Source: Plectosphaerella cucumerina (taxonomy: Eukaryota; Ascomycota; Sordariomycetes; Glomerellales; Plectosphaerellaceae). From it: a DNA stretch of 64,000 nt. The stretch covers positions 372,001 to 436,000 of the forward strand of contig JAGPXD010000007.1 in NCBI GenBank assembly GCA_020746995.1, in the 5' to 3' direction. Positions 21,518 to 31,065 of the stretch are shown in pieces; within the stretch, counting starts at the first letter, position 1; every line of letters starts with the position of its first letter. Position numbers and translations under genes: made by a program. Under the pieces are notes generated by a model. It did not search any database. It had not been told where the DNA came from and saw only the letters and a list, made by a program, of their open reading frames with translations.

Positions 21518-21637
21518 ACATACGACCATACCCATTGGAAAATTCGGGATCCCGTCCGCTCTCCCATAGACAAGCCAATGAGGGCTGGATTAGTAGTTGG
21601 GTCGGTGACGACCAGCGAATACCCGGTGTTGTATGTT
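21518..21637 (+). rRNA. 5S ribosomal RNA, dispersed copy
   Basis: A complete fungal 5S rRNA: it begins ACATACGACCATACCCA, contains GGGATCCCGTCCGCTCTCCC and the internal-control region GTAGTTGGGTCGGTGACGAC, and ends GTTGTATGTT, complementary to the start. Helix positions CATTGG/CCAATG pair, which suggests a functional copy rather than a pseudogene. Single dispersed 5S genes are the rule in Pezizomycotina. T5 at 21639-21643 follows. Confidence 0.93.
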
Positions 21638-21638
21638 A

Positions 21639-21643
21639 TTTTT
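21639..21643 (+). terminator. Pol III T-run after 5S rRNA
   Basis: Five T residues directly after the 5S 3' end. Confidence 0.75.
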
Positions 21644-21869
21644 GGTGTTTTGCCCCGTTGTCGAGCCAGGGTTTCCTGACCGACCCACATGCCACGATGT
21701 CGACCACCTGCAAAGCCAAGGATAAGGTATGTGATTATTATGCGCCGAATATCAGTTAGAAACCTATTTACAGAAACCTCCAATCTGTACAGCGGAAGAA
21801 AGTTGCAGCCGTCTCCGTAAGACGTGGTAAGCTGCGGCGCCTGGTGCGGCGATGAGCTTGTCTCGACGT

Positions 21870-23105
21870 CTACGCCGCCTGGACGTACTCGTAGCAGAGG
21901 ACCTCGCCAACGGTGTGCATGACCTCGCCGATGCTCCTGCTGGGAATGATTCCGCGCATGTCGAGGACGTGGCCGAGCGTGGTCTGGCAGCCGCCGTTGT
22001 CACCCTCAATCTGAATGCCACTGCACGGGAATGTCAGTCATGTTTCATCGTTGGAATGCAACAAGATACTCACGGAATCTCAGCAGGCGGGGCACCGAAC
22101 AGCTCAACACCGCCGCACGGCTCCGGGCCCGTGGGGGTGCCGAGCTGCCTGTTCTCGCCCCAGATCTCGACGGTGCGCCTTTCGGGGTCGAAGGACTGCC
22201 AGTCGGCCCAGATCTTGTCGAGCCAGGTGTGGTGGAGGTAGAAGAGGGGGTCGCCGGGGCTGGAGATGGGGTTGGACATTTGGGCGCCGACGCCCGAGTG
22301 GCCGCCGTAGTGAGGCCAGCTCTCGATGCAGTGCCAGGCCTCGTCCCAGCCGGTGGCGGCGAGGCAGCTGTCGACGTAGTAGTCGGAGGTGTAGGCGCTG
22401 GCCGAGTCGTTGACGGCGCGGCGGATGCACTGCTCCTGCAGATCGTAGCCGATGCCGATCTGGTTGGTGTACGAGGCGAAGGGCCCGTCGGTGATGCAGT
22501 TGTTGTCGGGGTTGCCGTCACCGCCGAAGCCGGTGTTGGGGTCGAGGAGGATGGAGTTGATGAAGTTGCCGCTGTCGAGCTGCTCCTGCCAGTATCTGGG
22601 GTATGTTAGAATATAAGGAGAAAGGGAATGAGGGGGGATTCGTACGGCTGGCCTCCGGTGTAGCCGCACTCGGTCTCGAGGAGGGTTTCGTGGGCGAAGA
22701 GGAGGAGCCTGTGGAAAGGCAGGAAGGCGCCCTGGACATGCGGCATCAGTATTGTCAAGAACGAGGTGAAAACGTCTGACTTACAACACGGTGAGTGACG
22801 CCGGTGGACAGGACGTGGGCGCTCTGAAGCTCATCGAACTTGGTGACACCGCCGTAGAGGCCAAGCGTGCCAGGCTTGCTCATCAGGCAGCGCTCAGCAT
22901 CGATGTACGCCCTCTTCTCCTCATCATCGAGCGTGTGCCTAAAGGATCGTCAGATGCTGCGTACCCAGGCCAGAAAGGAAGCAACCTACCAAGCCCTACG
23001 CTGCTTCGGCGCGGTACAGGCCGTCTGTCGCTTGACAGTCGGCGAAGCGAGTGACCCTGTCGCGGCAAGGGCAGCCAGGAGGAGACGAGTAACAGTGACG
23101 GACAT
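21870..23105 (-). CDS. secreted short tyrosinase / catechol oxidase
   Basis: Five exons give 342 residues: 22990-23105, 22785-22938, 22646-22731, 22074-22595 and 21870-22020. Introns are 51, 53, 50 and 53 nt. MSVTVTRLLLAALAATGSLA is a signal peptide. The CuA site has its three His in THRVGAFLPFHRLLLFAHE, a motif completed across the second intron. CuB has PHYGGHSG and FYLHHTWLDKIWADWQ. The domain ends within ~45 residues of CuB, with no C-terminal shielding domain, which defines the short secreted tyrosinase group (o-hydroxylation of phenols and/or oxidation of catechols to quinones). Cys pairs (C-terminal GGCQTT and VLCYEY) suggest extracellular disulfides. The ATG at 23105 is preferred over one 78 nt upstream because it opens the signal peptide. 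Confidence 0.92.
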
Positions 23106-24125
23106 GGTTTCTAAAAAGAGTGTGGGTGGATGGCTGGGTGCATTCCAATATGTGATGAAGGAGGTGAGGAAAGACTTGGCCATCCCCGGGCTCCCGCCTC
23201 CTTAAGTATTGCAAGGACGGCCCGCCCTACCCTCGGCTTGGCATTCGGGAGTGGTGGTCCAAGAATAGGGGGGGGCCGGCTATGCGGGCTAAGCTCTTCT
23301 CCTGCCACGAGCGTGTCTTGGATTGTTGACATGAGGATGTGTGCCGGCGACCCGGAGGCCGCTTGTTGCAATAGCAGGAGGTCAAAATGAAAACAGTACG
23401 AGACATGTGGCAGGACTCACTGGGCTGTTTCCCCCCTCTGTAGTGGCGTGAGGGCTGGACTCATGTCAGGGGAGGTTGGGATTCCTGTGCAGATGGTCAG
23501 CGATGTTTAGCTTCGAAGTCTGTCGTGAGAGGGCTTAGGGTCAGCAAGTGTCAGCGTCGAATCGGTGGTCGGGTGGTTGGCGGGTGTTCTAGCGTCGCGA
23601 GGGTAACTCATTGCGGCCCTACCATGCTAAGACCCAACGCCGTCCCCTGGCGATCCTGTCTCCTAGAGAGCCGCCTAGAGAACCATCCGTGTTTCCCCCC
23701 TCTCTGGGCATCGCAGGGTGGTCGGGAGGGCGGCGCGTGTCTGAGACAGTCACCAGCCTCCGAGATTCCACCGTCGGGCCTTCGAGGTATCGAGGTCACG
23801 ATCGGCACGGATGGGAGATTGCGGCGACTGCCGCAGAGCCGTCGAGGCGAGGGACGAGAATTATTTGGGAGGGCGCCTCGAGGGAGACAGGCCTGGCAGC
23901 TGAGAGGTCGGACACGCGGTCAGGGGGGGAGGAGGCCAAGTCTGGGGTTGTGGCTTGAGGAATGCATTCCTCGACGTTTGTTATTATGCCCCATGCGTGT
24001 ATGTGGAAGACTAATCGAAACCGCCATCGTGCTTGCTGTTGTCCGTCGCAGCGCGTCCTCATGCCGCACGTGAGACCAGGTTGAGGCCGACAAGCCGTCC
24101 TGCCGGCCGGCAAAGCGCGCTCAAA
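23106..24125. other. intergenic, nothing recognised
   Basis: About 1 kb between two minus-strand genes, including the tyrosinase promoter and the 3' flank of the AAA ATPase gene. G-rich tracts but no feature. Confidence 0.5.
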
Positions 24126-25848
24126 TTAGTTGTCCTTCTCATCCTCGATTCCCTCGCGGAGGATCTTGACCTGCCTCTTCATCTCGACCCAGAGATCATA
24201 CTTGTCCAGGTCGTCATCACCGCCATCGATGCGGCCGCTGCCAGGACCCTCGTCGTCGCTGACGAGAACCCAGGCGTCGCCCGAGCCACCGCTCGTTCGC
24301 TTGCCCTTGGTGCGCCTCGCGATGGCGAGGAGCGTGGCAACGAAGGCCTCCTGGATGTAGGCGAAGCTGAAGCCGTCGGTGATCTCGGCAATGGCCCTGC
24401 ACAGCTGGTCGGGGAACTCGACGTCCTTGTTTGACTTGAGCTTCTTCTGCCAGAAGTGGCAGTAGGCCTCGCGCTGGTCGACGTTGGGGTCGGGGAAGTA
24501 GTACTTGCGGTCGAACCGCGAGGGGCGTTTCTGGTCGTGTCAGCGCATGGTATTAGAGGTACATCCCAGCCTCCTCCTGGTCTAGCAAACTCACAGCAAT
24601 GCCCGGATCGAGGTCCTCGAGGTGGTTGGTCGTGGCAATGATGAAGATGCCGTCATTCTGCTTCAGGCCGTCGACTTCGTTGAGGAAGTAGCTCCGCACG
24701 AAGGGGGTGATGAGAGTGTCGATGTCCTCCATGACAAGATAGCAGGGGGCAAACTCGCGCGCTTTCGCGAAGACAAAGGCGATGGACGCCTGCGGCCCCA
24801 TCCACGACTCGAGGCTGCGCACATACAAGGTCGGGATGCTGGGGTTCCTATCGAGGAGCATGTGCATGGTGGCCTTGACGCTGATGGTCTTGCCGTTGCC
24901 GGGGGGTCCGTGGTAGATGATGCCGCGCTTCCAGGGCACACCGAGGTTCTTGTATGTGTCTTTTGCGTCGAAGAAGGAGTTGTGATCGTCGATGAGGGAC
25001 TTTTTCATGTCCTCGTCCAGGATGACATCGTCCCACGAGGCACCCTGGGCGCTCTCCCAAAGCTCGGAGCTCTTCCGCCAGAAGCCCCCGTCAAAGATCC
25101 AGAATTCGTTGTGGAGCTCGCCTGCCCAGACGCCTGCGGCGAGGAGGAGGTCGTTGATCTTGGTCTCGTTGGTGCCGAGGACGTAGGAGTTCTTGACCCG
25201 AGGATAGGCTTCCTGGCCGTCACGGCCGTCGGCGATGTACAGGAGGAACTCCTCATCGTTCCACTTATACAAGAACTTGCCGTAAAGGATTTCGACGCCG
25301 GTGAGGCCCTTGTCGCCGTCCATCCTGCGCAAGGGCGGCTGGTAGAAAGTCCACTGCAGCGATGAGGGTAGCGCGCTGTCGTCCTCGATGCGGGTGAATG
25401 AAGCATTGCCGGCGGCGGCAAAGGAGAGCAGGTCGATGCCCTCCTCGAACTGGTTGCCTGCGACGACGACGAGCTTCAGCTCGGGGTACTGCTTCTTCAG
25501 TGTCTGTGTCAAGACGAGGTCGGTGTTGGTGCGAAGGCCCTGGCTGTGTTCGAAGTAGGCGCTGGTGGTCCTGTCGGCGCGGTGGCCGCTGCGCTCGGCG
25601 GACGCACGCTGGGATGCGCTGGCCTGCTTCCCAGAGGAGGCAGTGGCGGTGCTCTCCATGGGAGGAAGTCTTCCGTAGGTCGAGGGGTGGCCGTACTTCA
25701 TGGCACCACAGAGCATCGACTGGGGAGGAGCAGCCATTGTCGCGGGATGGCCGGCGCCAAAGTGTTGACCGTACTGTTGGCCATGCTGCTGGCCGTAGGG
25801 CGAGGCACCAGGCCTGCTGGGGAGGATGTTCATCTTGCCGCTATCCAT
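24126..25848 (-). CDS. BCS1-like AAA ATPase
   Basis: Exons 24595-25848 and 24126-24530 encode 552 residues; the intron is 64 nt (GTGAGT...GACCAG), phase 0. Residues 1-~90 are Gln/Gly/Ser-rich and disordered. The AAA module has Walker A GPPGNGKT (314-321), Walker B LVMEDID (371-377), sensor IIATTNHLEDLDPG and an arginine-finger region KRPSRFDRKYYFP formed at the splice. This order and the DPGxxKRPSRFDRK signature match the Bcs1-like/ATPase group found in many filamentous fungi. Unlike mitochondrial Bcs1, I see no N-terminal membrane segment, so a cytosolic remodelling ATPase is more likely than the complex III assembly factor. A charged tail (DDDLDKYDLWVEMKRQVKIL) closes the protein. Confidence 0.9.
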
Positions 25849-26440
25849 TCTGGCGTTCTTTCTAGCGTCGCGGTTGATCGTCTGTAGCCGATTGAATTTG
25901 TCCTGGGGTCGACGAGATAGTAACGCCGTCGAATGTTGCTGCCTGGAGGAGAGAGTGAGCAGCTCGGCGAGGTTGGGGAGAGGGGGAAGCTCGAATGATG
26001 ATCAGTCCAGCACTCCGGTCGGCAAGCTGGCAAGCTCTTGGAAGCTCAGGCTGTCGGCAGGCACAGCAGCTTGCAGCAACAGGGGGCTTGATTCGCCAAT
26101 CGCCGCTGCGCCTCCATATTACACGACAACCCGACTGGTGCGAAGAGGAAGGACAACTTGGCGCAAGGCAGACAATGACAAGCGCCCGTAAGATGACAAT
26201 GTCCTGCGAAGCCGGGCGTGACAGGGTTTCGGTCTGCAACCATTAGGGTGTGAAGATGCGACCGGGGGTGCTGGAACCATGCATCCAGTGTGAGACGTCG
26301 CCCGTGATGCCTGTGGTGCTCCAAGCTGCGGTGGTGTCACTGGAGCTGGCGGATTGGCAGGCGGGGAAGTGAGGGGAAACGAGGGCAAGGAGCAAGCCAC
26401 CTTGATAATCCCGCAGCTTCTTCCTCCTCTCATCCCATCG
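25849..26440. other. intergenic, nothing recognised
   Basis: 592 nt of AAA-ATPase promoter side up to the tRNA-Trp gene. No repeat or coherent frame. Confidence 0.5.
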
Positions 26441-26577
26441 GGACCCATGGCGCAGTGTGAGTAATTGCCCATGATGGATTTCAAAAGATCCATACTAATC
26501 CCGAAAACAGGGTAGCGCGTCTGATTCCAGTCATTGGAAATTCCAGAAGGTCAGGCGTTCAAGTCGCCTTGGGTTCA
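26441..26577 (+). tRNA. tRNA-Trp (CCA) with an anticodon intron and a 54-nt insertion in the D-loop
   Basis: Acceptor GGACCCA/TGGGTTC pairs over 7 bp (one G-U), with discriminator A at 26577. The D-stem is GCGC (26451-26453 region) and GCGC (26515-26518). The T-arm AGGCG/CGCCT with loop TTCAAGT is perfect. Anticodon CCA is at 26527-26529, followed after position 37 by an 11-nt intron (26531-26541) containing TGG, complementary to the anticodon as in known tRNA-Trp introns. Between D-loop AGT and GGTA lie 54 nt (26457-26510) with GTGAGT at the start, ACTAAT inside and ACAG at the end. Removing them leaves the standard loop AGTGGTA. Position 31-39 is an A-C mismatch. T6 follows. Mature length would be 72 nt. 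It could be functional with unusual processing, or a pseudogene. Confidence 0.78.
26457..26510 (+). other. spliceosomal-intron-like insertion in tRNA-Trp D-loop
   Basis: 54 nt with fungal splice signals: donor GTGAGT, branch-like TACTAAT, acceptor AACAG. Length and signals match the protein-gene introns of this window. It also contains a 6-bp inverted repeat ATGGAT/ATCCAT. The A-box-like TGGCGCAGTGT still reads across the left junction. Confidence 0.75.
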
Positions 26578-26593
26578 ATACCTGAAGATCTCG

Positions 26594-26599
26594 TTTTTT
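26594..26599 (+). terminator. Pol III T6 terminator after tRNA-Trp
   Basis: Six T residues 17 nt downstream of the tRNA, suggesting the locus is or was transcribed by Pol III. Confidence 0.75.
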
Positions 26600-26780
26600 G
26601 GCGTTTTGCCCGCCGTCACTGTACCCACCTGTATCACCTTCCCCTCCACCACCGTCAACTTCCTCCCTCTCCCATCCCATCACATTCGCCGACCGACTGC
26701 ACCGAGGGATCAGACCACATGGTTGAAAACACCCCTCATCCAATTCAACGCTCAAGAGCAATGCATCTAACTGCTGCCAT

Positions 26781-27490
26781 CTACTCCCCCTTCCCCGGCT
26801 TCTGCGCCGTGACGACGACAACGTTGAACAGCGCGTGCACCGTGTTATCCCTGGCCGCCGCCCGAACGCCCACGTTGAGACTCTCCACCTCCTACGTCGT
26901 CCATCCCAACAATCCAGTGAACAGCTGCGCCGTAAACCCCTGAACGCCCTCGAGGAAGTTCTGTTGCGCATACAGCCCGCACTCCTTCAGCCTCTTGTCT
27001 TTGGCCCACGTTCCCACAGGCAACTTGAAGACCTGCTTGACGACATTCTCGAACCCCGCCTCCTCGGCCCACCCCTCGAATGACGGCGCAGGATTCACAT
27101 TGCGCCCGATCTTATCGCAGGCATCCATCAACCCAGCCATCATCTTGACGATAGCATTGTCGTCCTTGAGCGTCCCATCCTCAGACTCCAAGACGTTGTC
27201 CGATTCCCGGAATTCGACATACCCGCCCGGGGACAGGTTGTCGTAGATCTGCTTGAACAGGCGCGGCCAATCCTTGATCGACCCGGCCATGTACCGACAA
27301 TGGATGTAATCGTACGTCTGAGACTCGACCCAATCCTGCTCAATGTCGTCGACGATGAATTTGACGTTTGGAGGGCTCCACGATGGCTGGATAGGGCTGA
27401 GATCGTTGCCCAAGATAAGTTCCGCTTCGGGGAGCTGGTCGCCCAGCTGGATCGTCATGCCTGGTCCCCGATACTATTCCCACATGCTGT
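26781..27490 (-). pseudogene. LaeA/TAM-type SAM methyltransferase pseudogene, 5'-truncated and with a premature stop
   Basis: The frame 26892-27458 reads as the body of a class I SAM methyltransferase of the fungal TAM/LaeA-like group: QLGDQLPEAELILGNDLSPIQ, then PPNVKFIVDDIEQDWVES, YDYIHCRYMAGSI, NLSPGGYVEF and GFTAQLFTGLLGW. It stops at a TAG at 26892-26894. The same frame then continues for about 37 codons with the family's usual C-terminus (EVESLNVGVRAAARD, NTVHALFNVVVVTAQK) to a stop at 26781-26783. Upstream, the SAM-binding glycine motif is degenerate and out of frame (HVGIVSGTR, near 27470-27490), and nothing resembling the first ~70-100 residues remains. I conclude this is a decayed copy. 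The nonsense codon is compatible with a C-to-T change but does not prove it. Confidence 0.8.
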
Positions 27491-27985
27491 TGGCAGTTGG
27501 TGCTTCTCCGTGGGGTGATTCGCGGTTGGTTCTGCACAAGGGAAGCGACTCCTGGTTCCCCGCCAGACCAGGTTGGCGGCGGTTGGTGGCCGCTGCGGAC
27601 TTTCGTACGACAGCCTGTGTTCGGAGCGGCCCGAGACGTTTGATGCTACCAAGACACCTGTCGCGCGGGGGAGCCGATACATCTCCCGCCAGGTTTGGCA
27701 GACTGCCCGACGATTGATGCCAGTTGCCTCGTCTGCATCTCGCGCTCGGAATTCCCACCATGGACACCAGGATCTGCGTGCGTCGCGACCGAAGCAGGTC
27801 GCCGCCCACCACGAGCCTTGACCGCACGGAACAAATCCAAGTATGGATCAGCATTGGCGCCGAAGGCCCGGCAGCCTAATTTCCTGACCCAACGGACATC
27901 TTCAATGTTCTTCCTCGCGACGGAGAGCAGAATTGACCTCAACTTTGTGTGCCGTGTATTCACATTTAATGGCATCATTCCATAA
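27491..27985. other. intergenic; would-be 5' part of the methyltransferase not found
   Basis: On the minus strand this is where the missing N-terminus of the methyltransferase should lie. No homologous-looking segment is seen. Confidence 0.5.
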
Positions 27986-28066
27986 TCCGGAATGGTGTAA
28001 TGGTCAACATTTGTCGCTCTCATGCAGAGCGCCGACAGGCTCGGGGTTCAATTCCCCGTTCCGGAA
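27986..28066 (+). tRNA. tRNA-Glu (CTC) with 9-nt intron
   Basis: Acceptor TCCGGAA/TTCCGGA, D-arm GTGT/ACAT with loop AATGGTCA, anticodon stem TGTCG/CGACA, and T-arm CGGGG/CCCCG with loop TTCAATT. Anticodon CTC is at 28019-28021. After A37 a 9-nt intron (28023-28031) contains GAG, complementary to the anticodon, the canonical anticodon-intron pairing. T5 follows at 28069-28073. Confidence 0.94.
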
Positions 28067-28068
28067 GC

Positions 28069-28073
28069 TTTTT
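28069..28073 (+). terminator. Pol III T-run after tRNA-Glu
   Basis: Five T residues two to three nt after the tRNA 3' end. Confidence 0.75.
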
Positions 28074-29640
28074 GTCTCTTGACACCAGTCCACGACGTCG
28101 TTCGATGGCTTGACTTTGGGAATGGATTCACTTTTGCCTGGAGCTCGGAATCACACAATTTGACAATGAGGTGCCCAATCATCATGGGAGACTTCATTGT
28201 GCTGTGTGAAGATGGTGGTCACAGGCATCAAAACATCTTTGGCAGAGTTCTGGCTTCAAACTGCAATCTCTCTGCAATGTGATAGCTGATCACATAAGAC
28301 TCTCGTTGAAGATCTTTGCCATTTTTATACTCTTTCTCGAGAATCTCACCACCTCACTTCACGACTCGAGAAGGAGTGGTCTATGAAATGGGGTCTGCAA
28401 CACACAGCTTGTGGCTTAGTTAAAGTCGATAGACAATCCGCCTTCCCAGACTCAATGGCAGAATCCAGTGAACGAATAATGGCAGTGGCGAGGATTATTG
28501 CTCTGAAGCTGGGATTAGACCTCAAAGGAAGACTATCGACACCGTCGGCTTCTCAAAGCTTGCAACTGGCCTCATTTTCCCATATCTTTTCGTCCAAGCG
28601 GTTGATCATCCAGTTCATCCAGAGACTTGGATTTCTTGGCATTACATCTATCTGAGTTCTATTAAACTAAAGTCAACTTCAGGTAGGAGAAATAAAGAAA
28701 TGTAGAGTTGGTAATTTTGTTAGCCAACCAGAGTTGTCTAGCTGACTTTCGTCAAGTACTTTTGATCAGTACACACAGTAGTTGCTTGTGATTTTCCAGA
28801 TAGTTTCAACGCCACCTGCAAATATCACTGTTCATTCTCAAGCTGTCTTGACCGAGAACTGCTTCACGTTGGGGCAGAAGCTTGCTGCGAGTGGAAGCCC
28901 TTCCTGCGCTATCGCCAACCATTGGCTTGAGCAGCAGCCTTTCGAAGGCTATGACTACAAGCCTCCAAGAGCATATCTTATCATTACCAGCTTTACAGAG
29001 TGATGCGGTGAAGAAGAGCTGCAGAGAGGTGGTGGTGATGAAAGTCCGACAAAGTCCGCCAGCTAACGGGGAACCCTTTCAAAATACCTGGACGGCTCTG
29101 AGGCTTACCATGATGGCATTGACCCTGCCCCTCACGCGAGCCGATTCGGCAGCACGATCGTACCATCGAAGACTTCTCGCACAACGTCCAACGGCCACCA
29201 GCAATACCCCTCGGCCATTGAATAATGGCGCGTGGTGGATCGGAGCGTCCGACGGCCCCGCAATCTCGGGGCACCCCCGGAGCCCGTCGAATGGCGACGC
29301 ACACAGGCCGACGTCCCGGTAGGAAGCAGCTTCCCCTCGGCGAGGCGCATCGTTCGATGAATGGTCGGGCTTATCAATCGGGATGGGCCAGGACCCTGCG
29401 TCTGGGCCAAAGAGACTGTGAGATGGAGGCGCGGGGTCTGGCCGATAGCCGGTGGTGTGGTATTGCGTGATCGAGGAGCATCTCTCGCAATGCGTCCCGC
29501 ATTGCGCCATCCCGGAGACGGGTCCGGAGGGGTCATCTCGGTCAGTATAAAGGTATCTGGGCAAAAGGCAGCTCATCATGCCAGGAAGTCCTCAGTATTC
29601 TCATCCCTATACCCCATCTGCATTTCAGACCACCGCCATC
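28074..29640. other. intergenic, relatively A/T-rich
   Basis: About 1.57 kb. 28280-28860 is more A/T-rich than its surroundings, as in old non-coding or decayed DNA. The right end holds the promoter of the flavin monooxygenase. No gene model is supported. Confidence 0.5.
29546..29552 (+). promoter_or_regulatory. TATA box of the flavin monooxygenase gene
   Basis: TATAAAG. A start of transcription 25-35 nt downstream would fall at about 29575-29585, after or at the ATG at 29578, which favours the ATG at 29641 as the real start. Confidence 0.6.
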
Positions 29641-30954
29641 ATGCCTACCGAGTTCATCAGCATCACATTCCCCAACGCCTCGACAGAGCTGAACCCCCTC
29701 CCCGGGGCGGGTGTCGACACGGAGTTCCTCATCCGCTACGCGCGGAACCTGGACGACTACGGCTTCAACTACACCCTCATCCCCTACGGCTCCTCCGGCT
29801 TCGACCCGTTCACCCTCGGCGCCACCATCGCCGCCGTGACCAAGAACATCAAGGTCGTCATCGCCCTTCGCCCCAACACTCTCTACCCCACTGTCGCGGC
29901 CAAGGCGCTCGCCACGCTCGACCAGCTCAGCAAGGGCCGCGTCGTGGTGCACTTCATCGCCGGCGGCAACGATGCCGAGCAGGCCCGTGAGGGCGACTTC
30001 CTGACCAAGGAGGAGCGCTACGAGCGCCAGGACGAGTACATCCGCATCCTCCGCCGCGCCTGGGCCTCGCCCGAGCCCTTTGACTGGTCCGGCAAGTACT
30101 ACACCTTCAAGGACTTCAGCAACTCGGTGCGCCCGACCAACGGCCACATCGACGTCTCGGTCGGCGGCTCCTCCGAGGCGGCCTACCGCACCGGCGGCCA
30201 GCTCGCCGACATCTTCGGCCTCTGGGGCGAGCCCCTCAAGGAGACCAAGGAGCAGATCGACAAGATCTACCACTACGCCGCCGAGGCCGGCCGCAAGGAC
30301 CGCCCTCGCATCTGGGTCACCTTCCGCCCCATCGTCGCCGAGACGGAGGAACTCGCCTGGGCCAAGGCCCACCGTACCCTTGATGCGCTCAAAGCCGGCG
30401 CGCCCAAGGGCACTGGTCTCAACGCCCCTGTTACCGCTGCGCCGCAGAATGTCGGCTCGCAGCGTCTGCTCGAGATTGCCAAGCGCGGTGATGTCCAGGA
30501 CCGCGCGCTGTGGTACCCGACAGTCACGGCGACGAACGCCCGTGGTGCCTCGACGGCCCTGGTCGGCAGCTACCAGACTGTCATTGACTCGCTGCTCGAC
30601 TATGTTGACCTTGGCGCCGAGCTCATCTCCATCAGGGGCTACGACACCCTCAACGATGCCGTTGAGTACGGTAGGTACATCCTGCCCGGCGTCCGGGCTG
30701 GCGTGAAGGAGAGGGAGGAGAAGGCGGCGGCTGCCGCGGCGGCGCCGGCTGAGGCTGCTGCCCCGGCTGAGGCTGCTGCCCCGGCTGAGGTTGCTGCTCC
30801 GGCTGAGGCTGCGACGACCGAAGCTTCCGCTGCCGAAGCGGCGCCTGTGGCCACCGAGACTTCTGCCCCAGCCGTCACCGAGACCCCGGCACCGGCAGAG
30901 GCTCCGGCCACCGAGGCCCCAGCGGCGGCCCCCGCGGTCACCGCGTCGGCATAG
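29641..30954 (+). CDS. SsuD-like FMNH2-dependent alkanesulfonate monooxygenase with Ala/Pro/Glu-repeat tail
   Basis: An intronless frame of 437 residues. Residues 1-~360 form a luciferase-like TIM barrel: RYARNLDDYGFNYTLIPYG, TKNIKVVIALRP, ATLDQLSKGRVVVHFIAGG, RQDEYIRILRRAW, VSVGGSSEAAYRTGGQLAD and the end ELISIRGYDTLNDAVEYG. These match alkanesulfonate monooxygenase (about 380 residues in bacteria). The enzyme splits C-S bonds of sulfonates to aldehyde and sulfite with FMNH2 from a separate reductase, not seen here. The last ~75 residues are a low-complexity tail with four near-perfect APAEAA units (30742-30813) and no bacterial counterpart. The lack of introns and the bacterial-type domain fit old lateral transfer, but this is inference. 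ATG at 29578 is an alternative start. Converges on the regulator gene at 31066-32598. Confidence 0.9.
   Translation: MPTEFISITFPNASTELNPLPGAGVDTEFLIRYARNLDDYGFNYTLIPYGSSGFDPFTLGATIAAVTKNIKVVIALRPNTLYPTVAAKALATLDQLSKGRVVVHFIAGGNDAEQAREGDFLTKEERYERQDEYIRILRRAWASPEPFDWSGKYYTFKDFSNSVRPTNGHIDVSVGGSSEAAYRTGGQLADIFGLWGEPLKETKEQIDKIYHYAAEAGRKDRPRIWVTFRPIVAETEELAWAKAHRTLDALKAGAPKGTGLNAPVTAAPQNVGSQRLLEIAKRGDVQDRALWYPTVTATNARGASTALVGSYQTVIDSLLDYVDLGAELISIRGYDTLNDAVEYGRYILPGVRAGVKEREEKAAAAAAAPAEAAAPAEAAAPAEVAAPAEAATTEASAAEAAPVATETSAPAVTETPAPAEAPATEAPAAAPAVTASA
30742..30813 (+). repeat. 18-bp coding repeat, four units (APAEAA)
   Basis: Four tandem units at 30742, 30760, 30778 and 30796, encoding APAEAA, APAEAA, APAEVA and APAEAA in the C-terminal tail of the monooxygenase. 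Confidence 0.92.
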
Positions 30955-31065
30955 AGGGATCGATGGAAGAACCTGTGGCCACGGAGCCGTTCATGACCTG
31001 GAGAAATTAGCATGGCCTGCATCTTCCACTGTATGATACACGCACGCATGAAATGAACAAAAACT

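Noticed and set aside
26531..26971. 146-codon minus-strand frame
   Set aside because: Overlaps the tRNA-Trp gene's 3' part and is out of frame with the methyltransferase remnant; a shadow frame.
29542..30372. 276-codon minus-strand frame
   Set aside because: Mirror of the SsuD-like gene; no domain.
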